Below, one piece after another: positions 40,289 through 50,149 of a stretch of 64,000 nucleotides of DNA. The stretch is from Rhynchopus euleeides (taxonomy: Eukaryota > Euglenozoa > Diplonemea > Diplonemida > Diplonemidae). The notes under the pieces were generated by a model. That model saw only the letters and a program-made list of their open reading frames with translations, searched no databases and was not told the origin of the DNA. The stretch is from the NCBI GenBank assembly GCA_963210315.1, contig OY723238.1, forward strand, positions 434,001 to 498,000. Direction: 5' to 3'. Each line of letters begins with the position of its first letter. Position 1 is the first letter of the stretch. A program made the position numbers and the translations under genes.

Positions 40289-41311
40289 ATGCCTGCCTCT
40301 GCCAAAACCACGGCGAAGAGAAGCAGAACGGAGGAAACCGCCCCGAGCTCGGCCCCCCCGACGAAGCAGCCCGCCACTCAGCCGGGCTTTATTCAACTTT
40401 TTGTTGAATACTACGTCGAGCCGGAGGAGGGGGGGCGGCTGTCGAACACAGCCCTGAAGGCACTGATCGGGAAGATCACGGGCAAGCCCATAAAGGGCAA
40501 CGACGGGACCGTGAGCGCGGCGATGGGGGCCAGGTACAAGGAGTACCAGGGGGGGACGGTGTCGGAGAAGTCGGCGAAGGAGGCGCAGCTGGAGAGGTAC
40601 TCCATCCGCACCAAGGGGGGGACGGATACGGAGTTCATTGGTGTGAGGATCACACCATCTCCATCAGCCTCCGCCAAGTCCAAGGCGAAACTGGAGCAGA
40701 TGCAGAAGCTGCACCCGCACGCCGCCCTCACCTCGGGCGTAAAGATGTCCCGGCTCTACGCCGCAGAGGTGAAGCTGGCTGCCCCCCAGAAGACGAAGGC
40801 ATCCTCGAAGGCAGACAAGATCTTTCCTCAATACTCAGGAAGGAAGAGAGACGTGTCGTCGTTGCAGGGAGCAGCCAACACCTTTGCTCCAAGAACCGTC
40901 GGGGGATTCTACGAGTTCATCGTGGAATCTGGGCTGTCGACGGTACAGAAGGTGACCCAGAATGGGCACATTCTGCGCCTCACCCTGCGGAGGCTGCGCG
41001 CAACGCAGGACTTGGAGGCGAAGGAGTACGAGGTGGACCTGCACATCCCCTCCAAGTACCTGCTGGACCCGGGTCACGCTGCGCAGGTCAAGGACCGTGA
41101 GGGGATCGTCGTTGTGAGGCAGCTGCTGGTGGATTCTGGCGGCGAACAGTCGATACAGGCAACGACTGACACCGGCAAGTTTACAGACTTGCTGGATGGC
41201 GACGAAGATGAAGAAGAGGAACTGGACGATGAGGCAAGTGAGACTGCCCCCCCACCTAGCCCAAGCCAATCTAACTCAGGCCCAACGCAGGTGGATGTGG
41301 ATGACATTTGA
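40289..41311 (+). CDS. Transposon ORF1, uncharacterised acidic-tailed protein
   Basis: A protein of 340 residues starting MPASAKTTAKRSRTEE, with a nuclear-localisation-like KRSR near the start. Residues 30-130 form a predicted compact domain (FIQLFVEYYVEPEEGG, LKALIGKITGKPIKG). The middle contains RTVGGFYEFIVESGL and ILRLTLRRLRA. The C-terminal 40 residues are strongly acidic (GDEDEEEELDDEA). I do not recognise the family. It lies just inside the left inverted repeat and is co-oriented with ORF2, 150 bases away. A DNA-binding or accessory transposition role is a guess. The open frame extends upstream into the terminal repeat, which I do not take as coding. Confidence 0.6.
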   Translation: MPASAKTTAKRSRTEETAPSSAPPTKQPATQPGFIQLFVEYYVEPEEGGRLSNTALKALIGKITGKPIKGNDGTVSAAMGARYKEYQGGTVSEKSAKEAQLERYSIRTKGGTDTEFIGVRITPSPSASAKSKAKLEQMQKLHPHAALTSGVKMSRLYAAEVKLAAPQKTKASSKADKIFPQYSGRKRDVSSLQGAANTFAPRTVGGFYEFIVESGLSTVQKVTQNGHILRLTLRRLRATQDLEAKEYEVDLHIPSKYLLDPGHAAQVKDREGIVVVRQLLVDSGGEQSIQATTDTGKFTDLLDGDEDEEEELDDEASETAPPPSPSQSNSGPTQVDVDDI

Positions 41312-41464
41312 TGATCCAGTGTGAGTGTGGAAGCGTCAACGTATATGAAAGCAAACGGAAGAAAAGGTGCAGAACGATCGCAGTGACACTTTCCCTTTTT
41401 TGGTTATCACTCTTGACGTCATCCTCCCCCCGCCGGTTCCTCAGGCATAGCCTTTTTTGTTGGG

Positions 41465-42572
41465 ATGCACACACACACCACAGGAGAGCCGGGTGGGAAT
41501 GGTTCCGAAGAGACAATGCAAGATGAAATGTCCTTGATGGCTGAGGGTATTCGCAGGTCACGATTTGTGGCAGGGACGTCCATCCGGAAGTGCGGTGAAA
41601 TCTCGAAATGCATTCGAGAGACGTTTCGGGAGCACGGGAAGGCGCCTGAGAGGCACGGGCTCTCCCCGGCGACGGTGAGGAAGCATGAAGAGCACCTCCA
41701 GAGAGTGGTCGAGGCAAGGAGGGGTAGTTTGCTCAAAACTCTCGAGCACATTGTCGAAACACACCTGCATCGCATCGACATGGAACACCCTCGTGTTGTC
41801 CTGACTGCTGATGGCTATAACCCGGGCAGCAGGGACCTCACAGCCAGGATCCGCTTAGCTGCAGGTATTGCTCTAAGCTTTGGAAGCTGGCAACGGTCGA
41901 AGCAAGATCTACTCAGCCTGTGCCTCGGAAAGGACTATGGAGCGCGACCTCATTCTTTTCGAGATCCAACAACTTCAAAGTTGGGGCGAGAATGGGCTTT
42001 GGGGGGGTTCAGGACATACTCCGAAGTTAATGACCGCCGTTGGGGCATTCAATGTGTGTTCATGTGTTGTTGCGGGCAGCTGGGAAAAGGCAACAGGATC
42101 TCTCTACCGAAGACTTGAGTCTGCTGGGCTGGCGGACCACGTCAAAGAGAGAGGTCAGAGCGGGTGTGTCTTTTGGATTGATCCGAAAAAACCACCGAAA
42201 ACCATACTGAACGTGTGTGTGTGTGGCAAGGAACCTTGGGGTGTGCCTCCCACCCCTACTCAAGAAGAAACCCAGTCTCTCCCGGAGGAGGTTCATGAAT
42301 TTCGATGCATTATTTGTGACTACTCCTCAGCAAAGAAAACGTCTCTGTTTGCACACTACGATGCAAAGCACAGACCAGGGAGCAATGTCCCTTGCTCGTC
42401 ATGCACAATCGAATGCAAAATATGTCACACAACAATAAGATTGAAGGGACAAAGCCAGCACTACCTGGCCCACCACCCCCGCTCTCTCACAACAAAACGT
42501 TGCTTACTTTGCTTTGAGACCTTCCGTAGTGTCCGTGAACGCGATCTCCACATGAAGACTGACCATCCTTGA
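41465..42572 (+). CDS. Transposon ORF2, candidate transposase with three zinc fingers
   Basis: Two overlapping plus-strand frames (41465-42118 and 41880-42572) appear to form one product; the switch near 41880-41950 needs a short intron, a frameshift, or reflects decay. The first part is helical and basic (MAEGIRRSRFVAGTSIRKCG…VVLTADGYNPGSRD). The second ends in three C2H2-like fingers: Cys143-Cys146/His159-His164, Cys179-Cys182/His194-His198 and Cys208-Cys211/His224-His229, numbered from 41880. The stop lies 8 bases before the right terminal repeat. Zinc fingers plus position suggest the transposase, but no DDE triad could be assigned. Confidence 0.45.
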
Positions 42573-42579
42573 GAAGGGG

Positions 42580-42837
42580 ACAAGGAAATTCGCAACAAAG
42601 TCCAGCGCTGATATGCCACCACACCTCATATCCCAAGCACACACCCAACTGTGCGTTTTTCCCTTCATATTTGGGCGTTCTTCCTGCAGTACAGTGTATA
42701 GAGTTGTCGAGTCGACAACTGCCAGTTGTCGACTCGACAAGTGCCAGTTGTCGAGTCGACAACTGGCAGTTGTCGAGTTTGAGGTTGTCGACTCCACTAG
42801 TTGAGGTCACTCGTAACTACCAAACTAGTGCACCGTG
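42580..42837 (-). repeat. Right terminal inverted repeat of the 2.9-kb transposon
   Basis: Reverse complement of the left repeat, with small indels in the iteron block (42710-42790). Confidence 0.85.
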
Positions 42838-42856
42838 AATGCCACCCTTTTACGTG

Positions 42857-43956
42857 GACAAACACGATTTTTCAAAAAACCGGCGCAGAGGCCCCAAAGC
42901 CCCCGTAAACCCTCCAAACCCCCCCAGATCGGTCCGGAAACCCATCGAACCCCACTTTTCCACCATTCCGGGCACCTCAGGTGCCCGAATTGGGGTACCT
43001 AAATTTTGTGCCACCGTTTGGTACCGGACAGTGCCACTGTGTGGGAGGTTGGAAAAGAAAATGCCCCAACACACCACATCTGAGGGTTGCAATGCATGTT
43101 GCTTGCCAACCACGTCATCCGGTGGGTGTCAGGCGCTATGTAGCTGGCATTAGCCAGGTCTTCGATGAGTTCTGGCTTGTATATGTACCTCCCTGCCACC
43201 ATGCACCGGGAGGCTGCCTGTAGGTACGGAACAAGTCCAGATGGTCGTGTGATTCCTGTGCAGCAGTGCTCCACAACCGGGATGTGTTGACAACGACTGT
43301 TGCAACACGAGCTGTACATTCCGGGAACACACGAAGTGCGCTGTCGTGGTACCCATTGTGCCAGAATTGGTAGTTGCTGCGGTCTACTTTGCCTGGCCCA
43401 AGAGCACTGGTACTGAACGGTGCAATATGCGTGGCGAGGTGAATGCAACGGAAGGGCGCAAAGTCAATACAGCTCTCGGATGGCGGGTGGTGGTGCCACT
43501 AGTGTGTGACGTTCACTCGAGGATACAACGCATCACAATGAATCAGCAACCGTGGACCGAGTACAATACGCTCTCTGTGGCTGGTGTGGGGGACAAAGGC
43601 AGTGCCTGTGCCGCAGGCAGGGAGGTACATATACAAGCCAGAACACATCGAAGACCTGGCTAATGCCACCTACATAGCGCCTGACACCCACCGGATGACG
43701 TGGTTGGCAAGCAACATGCATTGCAACCCTCAGATGTGGTGTGTTGGGGCATTTTCTTTTCCAACCTCCCACACAGTGGCACTGTCCGGTACCAAACGGT
43801 GGCACAAAATTTAGGTACCCCAATTCGGGCACCTGAGGTGCCCGGAATGGTGGAAAAGTGGGGTTCGATGGGTTTCCGGACCGATCTGGGGGGGTTTGGA
43901 GGGTTTACGGGGGCTTTGGGGCCTCTGCGCCGGTTTTTTGAAAAATCGTGTTTGTC
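42857..43956. repeat. Long inverted repeat, arms about 340 bp, centre 418 bp
   Basis: The arms 42857-43198 and 43617-43956 differ at only a few positions (e.g. GTAGCTGG versus GTAGGTGG). They could form a very long hairpin in DNA or RNA. Confidence 0.88.
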
Positions 43957-43977
43957 ACCCCCATTTGACCCCCCCTA

Positions 43978-44440
43978 CCCCCCCCCCCCCCCGGAGGAAA
44001 TCCGTGAACTACCAAAAATCCTTACCCCAGGGCCTGCGGGGGGGGAAGGCCCTTTGCCTGTTGTAAGACAGTGTGTCGCACACATTTCGCCTTCCGCACA
44101 TCAGAACAAGGTTCTCACCTCACTGGAGCATTCATATGCGGTTCGGCTTAATTCGTTCGCATCATCGGAAGGGACAATTCTCCTCCGGAAAACCGGGGGA
44201 TAATTCAAAAGTCAAAAAAAGTTACACTTTTCATGGGGCTTACTGCGCTACTCTCTGTGGGCCCACGACACTGCCACACACACATGGCAAGCTGCCGCAA
44301 GTAGCAAGCCTCCAAACGCAGAACCTAACACAGCCAACACTGCCACACCAGCAAGCTGTTTCTGATACGTTCTGTGTTGCGCCACCCAGGCAGGGGACGT
44401 CCTTCCCCTTGCTGAGACCTGCCAACGCAGGGCTGCAGGC
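43978..44440. other. Gene-free stretch
   Basis: Begins with poly-C (43978-43992). No supported feature. It is the probable 3' flank of the RS-rich gene. Confidence 0.45.
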
Positions 44441-46948
44441 TTAGAGCTCCCCCTGGCGGGCGCTCTGCATCATGCTCTTGATGGTGCCACCCTGTATGGG
44501 CCGCTGCGAGGGGTACGCTGCGATCGGCATCCCGTGTGACGCAGCGGTGCCTGGCGGCAGCTTGACGGGCGACTGGTACTGCCCAGTCCCTGTCTGCTGG
44601 GAGCCGGGCTGTGGCGGCGGCACCCCAATGGACTTGCTGTAGTGCGTCGACCCGGCCCCGCTCCCGCCGTCGCCCGGTGAATGCGGCGTCGCCTCCTCCT
44701 GTGTCTCCTCGCCCCTGCGGCGCCGCCTGCGGCTGTGGCTCTTCTGGCTTGCCGCCCCATCGCCCCTGCGGCTGCGGCTGCGGCGGCGGCGGCGGTGTGT
44801 CTCTGTCGCAGCCCCCTGCTGGGTGTCGGGTGTGCCGGGGTCGTCGGCAGATGCGGGTGGCAGGCCAGATTCCTGTGGGCTGTGTCCGGCGTCTGCCGCG
44901 TGTGCCTGTGGCACTGCCGTCTTGCGGTATGGTGTGTCGGTGGGCGGTGCGCCGTCCGCTGCCACGGTGTGTCCGGAGCCCGCCTGCCCGAAGAGCTGGT
45001 CAGGGGTGTAGAGCTCGGGTTCGCTGCGGCGGCGGCGGCGGCGGCCCGAACTGCTGTGCCTGCTGCTGCTGCTGGTGGCGGTGCCGCGGCGGCTCCTGCC
45101 GCTCCTGCTGGGGCTGTCCCCGCGGTCCCCACGTCTGCTGCGGCGGCTGCCGCGCCGGCTGCGGCTGCGCGACCTGCTGCGGCTGGTCGTGCTTCCGGCG
45201 CTGCTGTCGCGCCCTGCGCGGCGCCTGCGGCGGCTGTGGCCCGCACTGCTGTCTGTGCTGGTGGCGCTGCGTCGTCTGCGTGACCCGCCTTTACTTGCGC
45301 TGCGTCGTCTGCTGCGTCGTGCACTGCCATCAGAAGCGCTGTGTGCGCTGCTGCGCCGCCTGCGCCTGCTACGCTGCGTGCTCTCGTCTCCGCTGGACTC
45401 CCCGCGCCGGCTGCGCCCTCTGCCGCTCTTGCTCTTGCTGCGGCTCTTTTGGCGCCGACTCCGACCACCCCGGCTGCTGCTGCTCCCACCCCTGCTGCTG
45501 CTGGACGCGTTGCTGCTCCGGCGGCGCCTCCGCGATGACTTCCCATCCGACTCGAGGTGTCGCACCGTCCGGCCCTTCCGCTTGTCCAACGAGGCTGCAT
45601 CGTACCCCTCGAAGGGCTGTGGCGCACATGCCGGGCGGATTTTTGACTTCGTCAGATTGCACACACACTGCACCAGGCGCCCCGTCTCTTCGTTGATCGA
45701 CACCGCGCACCGGCTCATGTCCACCTCCCGCCTTCTGTTGAACACATCCACCACACGCGACTCCAACGCATCCAACTGCGTCACAGGTGCATACAGCAGC
45801 GCCTTCACCTTGATGCTGTCGCTGCCCAGCTCATCGAGGTACTCCACATGCACCTGGTGCGCCGGATGGTTGAACACCCGCGACACATCCGCAGCTGCGC
45901 ACTCACAGAACCGGTGCAGAGCCCCTGTGCTGCCCTCCTGCGACATCAGCGCAATATACGACAAACCATCACCACCACCACCCTCACCCTCGCCCTTCCT
46001 GCCCTTCCTCTTTCCCTCCTTCCTCTCCTTCCGCTCTTTCCGCTCCCCCCTCTGCCTCTCTTCACGCTTCTCCTGCGGCTCTGCTGGGTCTGCCACGCTG
46101 ACATGCAGTGACAGCGGCACGGCCGCAAGGTCCTCCTCCCGGGGCAGGTCCCACCCGTGCGCCGCGAGGTCATGCGGGGTCGCCTTGCACCGCAGCACCT
46201 TGCTGTCGTCGTAATAAAGCCGCGACGTGTCGGGCGGCAGGGTGCGGTAGCGCGAGTCCCGCGGCGCCTCCTCCATCAGCGGCGTAGCGAAGCGGGCCTG
46301 CCTCTCACGCTCTGCACGGAGCTTCGCATGCAGGAAGTCGATCTCCTCCAGCAGCGCCTCATCCCGCTGCCCAAACTGCCGAGGGCGGCGGTGCGCACCG
46401 TGCTGCGACGTAGACTGTGCCCGCGACTGTGGGGAGTGTGGCTCCGTCAGCTGGCTACGGGGCCAGAACCTCTCGTTGAAGGTCGCATCGTAGTATGCAC
46501 CAGACTGCGGCGTCAACGCGCCTGTGGAGGTGAAGAAGTACGCCCCTGTGGCCCCATCCCGCCGCACGACCGGCTTGTCATCGCGCAGCGCGGCTGTCAC
46601 CCCCGCAGCCTCCTGCTGTGTGTTCATCCGGACCAGGCGACCCAGCTCCGCCCGCATCTCGACGATGCGCTTTGTCAGCACCCCCTCCGCCTCGCCCTTC
46701 TCCAGCCTGCTGTGGTCGAACTCATTCAGCGCCTCGTTCCACTCCGTGCGGTGCTGCCTTGCCCAGGAGAACTCGACCCTCCCATCCCCACGGTCTTCAC
46801 GCTGTGTCTGCCCCCCCGCCCTCCTGTTGCGCCGCTGCCGCGGTGTGGCGGAACCGTCGGAGGAATACGCAGGGCTGTGGCTGTGGCTGCCATACTCCGA
46901 CCGGTCATACGACGCGCCCGAGCCCATGGCGGCGGGTGGCGAATGCAT
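44441..46948 (-). CDS. Large RS/RR-rich basic protein
   Basis: 835 residues from MHSPPAAMGSGASYDRSEYG (46948); the frame continues to 47098, and a start at 46927 (MGSGASYD) is also possible. The N-terminal half is moderately ordered, with a coiled-coil-prone segment (LLEEIDFLHAKLRAERERQARF) and a basic KERKERKEGKRKGRKG run. A compact conserved-looking region follows (LHRFCECAAADVSRVFNHPAHQVHVEYLDELGSDSIKVKALLY, read as a span). The C-terminal half is arginine/serine-rich (RSRSRSRSRRGSRRSRRG type). RS domains typically mediate nuclear RNA-processing contacts. No RNA-recognition motif is visible, so the role is undefined. The frame is open throughout, and it lies upstream-to-downstream in the same direction as the helicase. 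Confidence 0.65.
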   Translation of the reverse strand: MHSPPAAMGSGASYDRSEYGSHSHSPAYSSDGSATPRQRRNRRAGGQTQREDRGDGRVEFSWARQHRTEWNEALNEFDHSRLEKGEAEGVLTKRIVEMRAELGRLVRMNTQQEAAGVTAALRDDKPVVRRDGATGAYFFTSTGALTPQSGAYYDATFNERFWPRSQLTEPHSPQSRAQSTSQHGAHRRPRQFGQRDEALLEEIDFLHAKLRAERERQARFATPLMEEAPRDSRYRTLPPDTSRLYYDDSKVLRCKATPHDLAAHGWDLPREEDLAAVPLSLHVSVADPAEPQEKREERQRGERKERKERKEGKRKGRKGEGEGGGGDGLSYIALMSQEGSTGALHRFCECAAADVSRVFNHPAHQVHVEYLDELGSDSIKVKALLYAPVTQLDALESRVVDVFNRRREVDMSRCAVSINEETGRLVQCVCNLTKSKIRPACAPQPFEGYDAASLDKRKGRTVRHLESDGKSSRRRRRSSNASSSSRGGSSSSRGGRSRRQKSRSKSKSGRGRSRRGESSGDESTQRSRRRRRSSAHSASDGSARRSRRRSASKGGSRRRRSATSTDSSAGHSRRRRRAGRDSSAGSTTSRSRSRSRSRRGSRRSRRGDRGDSPSRSGRSRRGTATSSSSRHSSSGRRRRRRSEPELYTPDQLFGQAGSGHTVAADGAPPTDTPYRKTAVPQAHAADAGHSPQESGLPPASADDPGTPDTQQGAATETHRRRRRSRSRRGDGAASQKSHSRRRRRRGEETQEEATPHSPGDGGSGAGSTHYSKSIGVPPPQPGSQQTGTGQYQSPVKLPPGTAASHGMPIAAYPSQRPIQGGTIKSMMQSARQGEL

Positions 46949-47762
46949 CGTGCGTGGTGGCGGGCGGTGCCTGCGTTCGCTGCAGCAGGCAGCGTCTGCA
47001 CCACACACCCCAGCGGTGTGTGTGGGTAAACTGGGGCCTGTTGGTCCGAGGGGTGATGCCGGTGTGGCAGAGTGGACCGCAAGAAAAGCTGAACCCAAAG
47101 CGGGGGGAAAGTGAACTCCAAGAAAGGGAAAACTCGGTCAGCTGAGCCAAAGGGCGAGGAGGAGACGCGTCGGGCGGGGTTGGGTGGAGGGGGCGCTGCG
47201 CGAAGGAATGTGCTACCGCGCCACACGCACACGGGGGGGCCTGCACAACATGACGTGCCCGCCCTGGGTAGAGAGCGCTGATACTGTGATAGGCCTGCAT
47301 ATATTGCCTGCTCTGCGGTGATACTGATTTTGGTTGTGCGCCAACCCCCAAAAACCACCCCCCACCACCACCACCTCCCCTGTGCCGTGGCGTCTGATTG
47401 CACCGCCGGGGGAGGTTGAGAACGGAAACCCGGAAACAAGAGCCCGAAAAGGAACAAAAGGGGGGCGGTTCGCTGTGCCGCTGTGTGGGCGTCAAACTGT
47501 GCACCTTTACACCTTTCATATTTGTGAGGCACGTTGTGAGACACGCATACAACACAGCACAGCACAACACAGAGGATGGCTACGGAGTATTTTGTATTGG
47601 CGAGAGAGAGCCCCGCCCTGGGAGCGCGCTCTGCTCTGGTTTGGTGCGATACTCACTGTCCGACACACACGGCACGTCTTCTCCTTTGTTGCGCAGTGCT
47701 GCCAGGTGAGAATGTGGCCCCCCTCCCCCCCGACCCACCTCCAGCCCCACCGCAACACAGGC
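46949..47762. other. Intergenic stretch between RS-rich gene and helicase
   Basis: About 800 bases of G/C-biased sequence. It should contain the 3' end of the helicase transcript and the 5' region of the RS-rich gene. No other feature was recognised. Confidence 0.5.
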
Positions 47763-49586
47763 CTAGGCGCTGGTCTGCTTCTTCACAACCCTGCGGCGCT
47801 TCACAGGAGGCGTTCCCTTCTTCGCCGGGGCACCGCCATCACCGCCCTTCTCCTTGGCGGCGCTGCCTCCGGCTTCAGCAGCGGCAGGGGCTGCAGGCTT
47901 CCCGCCGCTGTCCGCCCCCTTCCGGCCCTTGCCGCCCTGCGCTGCCGCCTCCCCCTTCCGTCCTTTGCCCTTCCCCTTACCCTTACCCTTACCCTTGCCT
48001 TTGCCCTGACCTTTTCCGCCTTTGCCATCCTCGGTGTCGTCGCCGCGCTTCCTCTTCAGGGCCTTGTGTGCGAAGGACTCCTCGCGTGACTCGCTCTTCA
48101 GATCGCGCAGCACACGCGTGTCCTCCCTCTCCCGGAGGCGCTCGCCGTGGTTTTGGTTGACGGAGACGCGGGCGCGGGTGCGCGCCTGCACGACCAGCTC
48201 CAGGAGTTCGACCACGGCGTCCTCACGGAAGGGAATCTTGTCGAATTTCTTGTTGACGTGCGCCTCAAATTTCCGCACGGTCTGCATGTCAGATTTCGTC
48301 GCAAGGCACAGGCAGTGCCCCGAACGTCCGGCACGTGCGGTACGCCCGGCACGATGGACGTAGGTCTTGGTGAGGCGGGGAAGGTCGTAGTTCACCACAA
48401 GGTCTACCTTCGGGATGTCCAGACCTCGCGACGCGACGTCCGTCGCGATCAGGATCTTCGCCTTGCCCATCTTAAACATGCTGAGGCTGTCGGAACGCTG
48501 CTTCTGCTGCAGCAGTGAGTTGATCGACACCACAGGCAACCCCAGCTCCTGCAGGGTCAGGCGCACCACCTCACACTCGCGGCAGCTCGCTGCGAACACG
48601 ATGCAGCTCCGCCACGGAACGGGCGCGTGGTCCGCCTCCAGAAGATCCACGAGAGCCGGCAGCTTCACCTTATCGGGAACTGTGAGGTAGCTCTCTGTGA
48701 GTGTTGTGGCGGAGGTGTAGACTGCTTCCTCCGTCTCCCCTGTGTCGACAACCTTATACGGCTTCTTGTCCCACCCGATCCGCTTCAGCGTCTCGGCCCG
48801 CGCCAGGGCCCCCTGTGACAACGTCGCGGAGAAGAGCAGCAGCTGATACTTGGCTCTGCGGAGCAGGTACAGCGTTTCGTCAATCGTCTCGGAGAAAGAC
48901 TCGTCCAGCAGCCTGTCCGCCTCATCGAAGACAAGAAACTTCAGCTTCCGGAAGCAGAGGAGCGTGCCGGGCACCTTCAGCGTGTCGAGGAGGCGACCCG
49001 GCGTCGCCACGACGATGGGAGGACGTCTCTCGAGGACGCGCTGCTGCGGCTGGTTCTCCACGCCACCCACCAGCGTAAGGACGTGCACAGAGAAGGTGGC
49101 ACCCAGCACCTTGAACTGCTCCGACACCTGCATGGCGATCTCCCGGGTGGGTGTGACGATCACAGCGTAGACGCCATAGGGGTCGCGGCTGAGCTGCTGC
49201 AGGATGGGCAGCGCGTAGGCTGCTGTCTTCCCAGACCCCGTGCAGGCTGTGCCGCAGACATCGTGCCCCTTCAGTACGAGAGGAATGGATCTGGCCTGCA
49301 CCGCTGTCGGCACGGTGATGGACACACCCGCGAGGGTGTCGACCGCCCACTTCTTCAGCCCCAGGTCCGCAAAGGTTGCGCTGCCAGGCGAGGGTGGAGC
49401 GGCCTCGCCCCCCACCTCCTCCGCCACAGCAGTGCATTCGGCATCGCCCAGAGCGTCGCCCCCCTCCACAGCATCCGCCTCAGCCACTTCGGGCTCGGAG
49501 GGGCTGGGGGATGAGGCCGGCGCGGCTGTAGATGCCGCTGGGCCCCACAAGAGGCAGCCCGCGTCGCTGTCGCTGTCGCCATCCAT
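47763..49586 (-). CDS. DEAD-box RNA helicase, DDX49/Dbp8 type
   Basis: A 607-residue protein starting MDGDSDSDAGCLLWG. The Q-motif region TFADLGL…TVPTAVQARSIP (71-102) is followed by motif I ACTGSGKT (114-121), PTRE (146-149), TPGR (195-198), DEAD (221-224) and SAT (253-255). The second RecA domain has ILIATDVASRGLDIPKVDLV and HRAGRTARAG. The closest family by overall pattern is DDX49/Dbp8, a nucleolar helicase of small-subunit rRNA processing. An acidic, alanine-rich N-terminus and a basic lysine/glycine-repeat tail (GKGKGKG…) flank the core; the tail fits nucleolar RNA binding. All motifs are intact. Assignment to DDX49 rather than another ribosome-biogenesis helicase is moderately sure. 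Confidence 0.88.
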   Translation of the reverse strand: MDGDSDSDAGCLLWGPAASTAAPASSPSPSEPEVAEADAVEGGDALGDAECTAVAEEVGGEAAPPSPGSATFADLGLKKWAVDTLAGVSITVPTAVQARSIPLVLKGHDVCGTACTGSGKTAAYALPILQQLSRDPYGVYAVIVTPTREIAMQVSEQFKVLGATFSVHVLTLVGGVENQPQQRVLERRPPIVVATPGRLLDTLKVPGTLLCFRKLKFLVFDEADRLLDESFSETIDETLYLLRRAKYQLLLFSATLSQGALARAETLKRIGWDKKPYKVVDTGETEEAVYTSATTLTESYLTVPDKVKLPALVDLLEADHAPVPWRSCIVFAASCRECEVVRLTLQELGLPVVSINSLLQQKQRSDSLSMFKMGKAKILIATDVASRGLDIPKVDLVVNYDLPRLTKTYVHRAGRTARAGRSGHCLCLATKSDMQTVRKFEAHVNKKFDKIPFREDAVVELLELVVQARTRARVSVNQNHGERLREREDTRVLRDLKSESREESFAHKALKRKRGDDTEDGKGGKGQGKGKGKGKGKGKGKGRKGEAAAQGGKGRKGADSGGKPAAPAAAEAGGSAAKEKGGDGGAPAKKGTPPVKRRRVVKKQTSA

Positions 49587-50149
49587 ACTGGCGGTGCTGT
49601 AAGCCGTGCGGCCCTGTGTCGGACAGGAGTGACGTGTGTGCAGAGGGATGTGATGTGCATGAGCGGGTCAGCCGCCCTGTGTGTCAAGGCAGAGAGGCTC
49701 TAGAGGGTGGCAAGCTGTGATTTTTCCAGCCGTTTCTCACAAATTTTTTTCTGGGCAAAAATATTGGTGCATTTTTCTCCCGTTTTGGGGCCCCACCACC
49801 CCCGGAACACCTCCGACTCTGCCAAAATCGGGGTTTTCACCCGAAAATGCGGGCCGCCGAGGTGGCCGACAGGAATGCAACCGAACACACGACTCCGGAA
49901 TCACACCCACATGACGAGCGGATGCGAGGAGGGCCCACCACATGGAATTCACGCCCGAATGGGGCCTTGTCACCGCTTCCCTGTCAGAAGGACCTCCATG
50001 GAACCTGCTCTCAGTATGCTGGGGGTCATCTGTCTGTGTGTGTGGCCACTGGGGTGGGGTGGCTGGCAATGCGGAGTTCACACATGATCACGGCTTCGGG
50101 TGGGGGATTGGGGCAGGTTGGGGGGCAGGGTCCACAGGCTGCAGATTAC
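49587..50149. other. Gene-free 5' flank of the helicase
   Basis: An AT-richer patch (49722-49840) resembles the subterminal T-rich blocks of the 1.15-kb elements, but no paired end was found. Nothing else is recognisable. Confidence 0.4.

Larger units (their letters stand above)
39903..42837 (+). mobile_element. 2.9-kb DNA transposon with long terminal inverted repeats and two genes
   Basis: The termini are CACGGTGCGCTAGT (left) and, read inward from the right, CACGGTGCACTAGT. The terminal inverted repeats span 39903-40170 and 42580-42837. A 2-bp AA flanks both ends and fits a target duplication in TCAAATG of the host element. Two plus-strand coding regions fill the interior. The well-matched repeats indicate a young insertion. 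No known superfamily was recognised. Confidence 0.75.
39889..43977. mobile_element. 1.15-kb inverted-repeat element split by a nested transposon
   Basis: The right end reads (inward) TAGGGGGGGTCAAATGGGGG then TGACAAACACG. The left end TAGGGGGGGTCAAA lies at 39889-39902, directly before the nested transposon, and its continuation AATG…GACAAACACG resumes at 42838. The arms 42857-43198 and 43617-43956 are inverted and nearly identical over about 340 bases, around a 418-base centre. Without the insert the element is about 1.15 kb, like the one at 37208-38353. No intact gene is seen in the centre. Confidence 0.65.

Noticed and set aside
45075-46214. Leucine/arginine-rich plus-strand frame
   Set aside because: Antisense to the RS-rich gene; composition follows from that.
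47955-48003. CCCTTA repeats suggesting internal telomere sequence
   Set aside because: The repeat is CCCTTA, not CCCTAA, and it encodes the in-frame lysine/glycine tail of the helicase.
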